Source: Streptococcus sp. A12
GTDB lineage: Bacteria > Bacillota > Bacilli > Lactobacillales > Streptococcaceae
Assembly: GCF_905372335.1 (NCBI RefSeq)
Contig: NZ_CAJPOU010000072.1
Location: forward strand, 1-5,869
Reading direction: 5' to 3'
Length of the DNA stretch: 5,869 nt
A program made the translations under genes and the position numbers. Each line of letters begins with the position of its first letter. Position 1 is the stretch's first letter. The notes under the pieces were generated by a model. The model did no database searches. It worked only from the letters and a program-made list of their open reading frames with translations, and was not told where the DNA came from. Positions 5,247-5,869 of the stretch are shown piece by piece.

Positions 5247-5768
5247 TTGACAGAAGATATTAAAAAAGAAGACGTGAAAGAAGAAGTTGCCGAGACAACC
5301 GAAGAAGTTGTAGAGGAAAGCAACCAACCTTCTGAGTTAGAAGAAGCACAAGCGCGTGCCGAGGAATTTGAAAACAAATACCTTCGAGCTCATGCAGAAA
5401 TGCAAAACATTCAGCGCCGTGCCAATGAAGAACGTCAACAATTACAAAAATACCGTAGCCAAGATTTGGCGAAAGCAATCTTACCATCACTGGACAACCT
5501 CGAACGTGCCCTTGCCGTCGAAGGATTGACAGATGATGTGAAGAAGGGCTTGGAAATGGTCCAAGAAAGCTTGATTCACGCCCTGAAAGAAGAAGGGATT
5601 GAAGAAATCGCAGCGGACGGAGAATTTGACCATAACTATCATATGGCTATTCAAACAGTCCCAGCTGATGACGAACATCCAGCAGACACTATCGCACAAG
5701 TCTTCCAAAAAGGCTACAAACTCCATGACCGCATCCTAAGACCGGCTATGGTAGTTGTCTACAACTAG
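5247..5768 (+). CDS. grpE: Nucleotide exchange factor GrpE
   Basis: Cytosolic dimeric co-chaperone that releases ADP from DnaK during protein folding and heat stress. With the TTG start the protein has 173 residues: an acidic, probably disordered tail (1-30), a long helix/coiled coil (about 30-70, ELEEAQARAEEFENKYLRAH and onward), a four-helix-bundle region (about 72-118), and the C-terminal beta domain. The beta domain carries the GrpE signature, FDHNYHMAI (127-135) followed by GYKLHDRILRPAMVVV (156-171). The alternative ATG at 5229 would add six residues (MKGVYA, with Leu7 becoming the start Met) but lacks a ribosome site and would put the Shine-Dalgarno inside the gene. The TTG product length also fits streptococcal GrpE as I remember it (about 174 residues). 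The gene follows hrcA after 24 nt with no terminator between, so it shares the CIRCE-controlled promoter. dnaK is expected next. Confidence 0.95.
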   Translation: MTEDIKKEDVKEEVAETTEEVVEESNQPSELEEAQARAEEFENKYLRAHAEMQNIQRRANEERQQLQKYRSQDLAKAILPSLDNLERALAVEGLTDDVKKGLEMVQESLIHALKEEGIEEIAADGEFDHNYHMAIQTVPADDEHPADTIAQVFQKGYKLHDRILRPAMVVVYN

Positions 5769-5813
5769 GATATCTTGTCCGAAACGACACTAAACTATGA
5801 AAGAAAGATAAGA

Positions 5814-5832
5814 TGCAAGCCGGAGGCTTGCA
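5814..5832 (+). other. Perfect 8-bp hairpin downstream of grpE
   Basis: TGCAAGCC (5814-5821), loop GGA (5822-5824), GGCTTGCA (5825-5832). No T-run follows, since the next bases are AGGAAGAT, so it is not a standard intrinsic terminator. It begins 45 nt after the grpE stop. It may be an mRNA processing or stability element between grpE and the expected dnaK, or part of a larger structure: ATATCTT (5770-5776) can pair with AAGATAT (5836-5842) around it. Confidence 0.6.
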
Positions 5833-5869
5833 AGGAAGATATTTCCCGCCGTGGTGAAAGTTTCAGTAG

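Noticed and set aside
5813..5857. A 14-codon micro-ORF after grpE (MQAGGLQGRYFPPW)
   Set aside because: It coincides with the perfect hairpin, has only a weak purine stretch upstream, and is too short to judge. The hairpin explains the sequence better.

Overview
The window looks like core chromosome of an oral Streptococcus (mitis/sanguinis type). The basis is my recognition of the protein sequences: the HrcA opening residues, the nearly invariant streptococcal GrpE body, and an ACT-domain protein paired with a UPF0210 protein. Other support is strong AGGAGG-type Shine-Dalgarno sites, extended -10 promoters and CIRCE operators, all typical of low-GC Gram-positives. I cannot name the species. 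All genes are on the + strand, and there is no mobile element, CRISPR array, tRNA or rRNA.

Layout. (1) 1-1702: a probable promoter whose -35 lies off the left edge, a small ACT-domain protein, a UPF0210/DUF711 (PFL-fold) protein 18 nt later, and a modest intrinsic terminator. (2) 1766-4089: an extended -10 promoter, two tandem paralogous histidine-phosphatase (phosphoglycerate-mutase-like) genes, and a membrane-anchored M15 (VanY/LdcB-type) peptidoglycan carboxypeptidase that overlaps the second phosphatase by 8 nt. This unit ends at a hairpin plus T-run that is also a perfect CIRCE operator. (3) 4101-end: a sigma-A promoter bracketed by two CIRCE elements, then hrcA and grpE, the start of the class I heat-shock operon. 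dnaK is expected just beyond the right edge but is not seen. The last 101 bases hold a strong 8-bp hairpin and other complementary segments.

How it works together. HrcA should bind the two CIRCE sites and repress its own promoter, so hrcA and grpE (and probably dnaK) are induced on heat stress; GrpE is the nucleotide-exchange factor for DnaK. The carboxypeptidase trims peptidoglycan stem peptides outside the membrane. The phosphatases are cytosolic with unknown substrates. The ACT/UPF0210 pair is widely conserved but functionally uncharacterised.

I do not see an exotic new system. The most useful points are the first CIRCE doubling as the upstream operon's terminator, the helical phasing of the two CIRCEs, the TTG start of grpE, the structured region after grpE, and the duplicated phosphatase pair.
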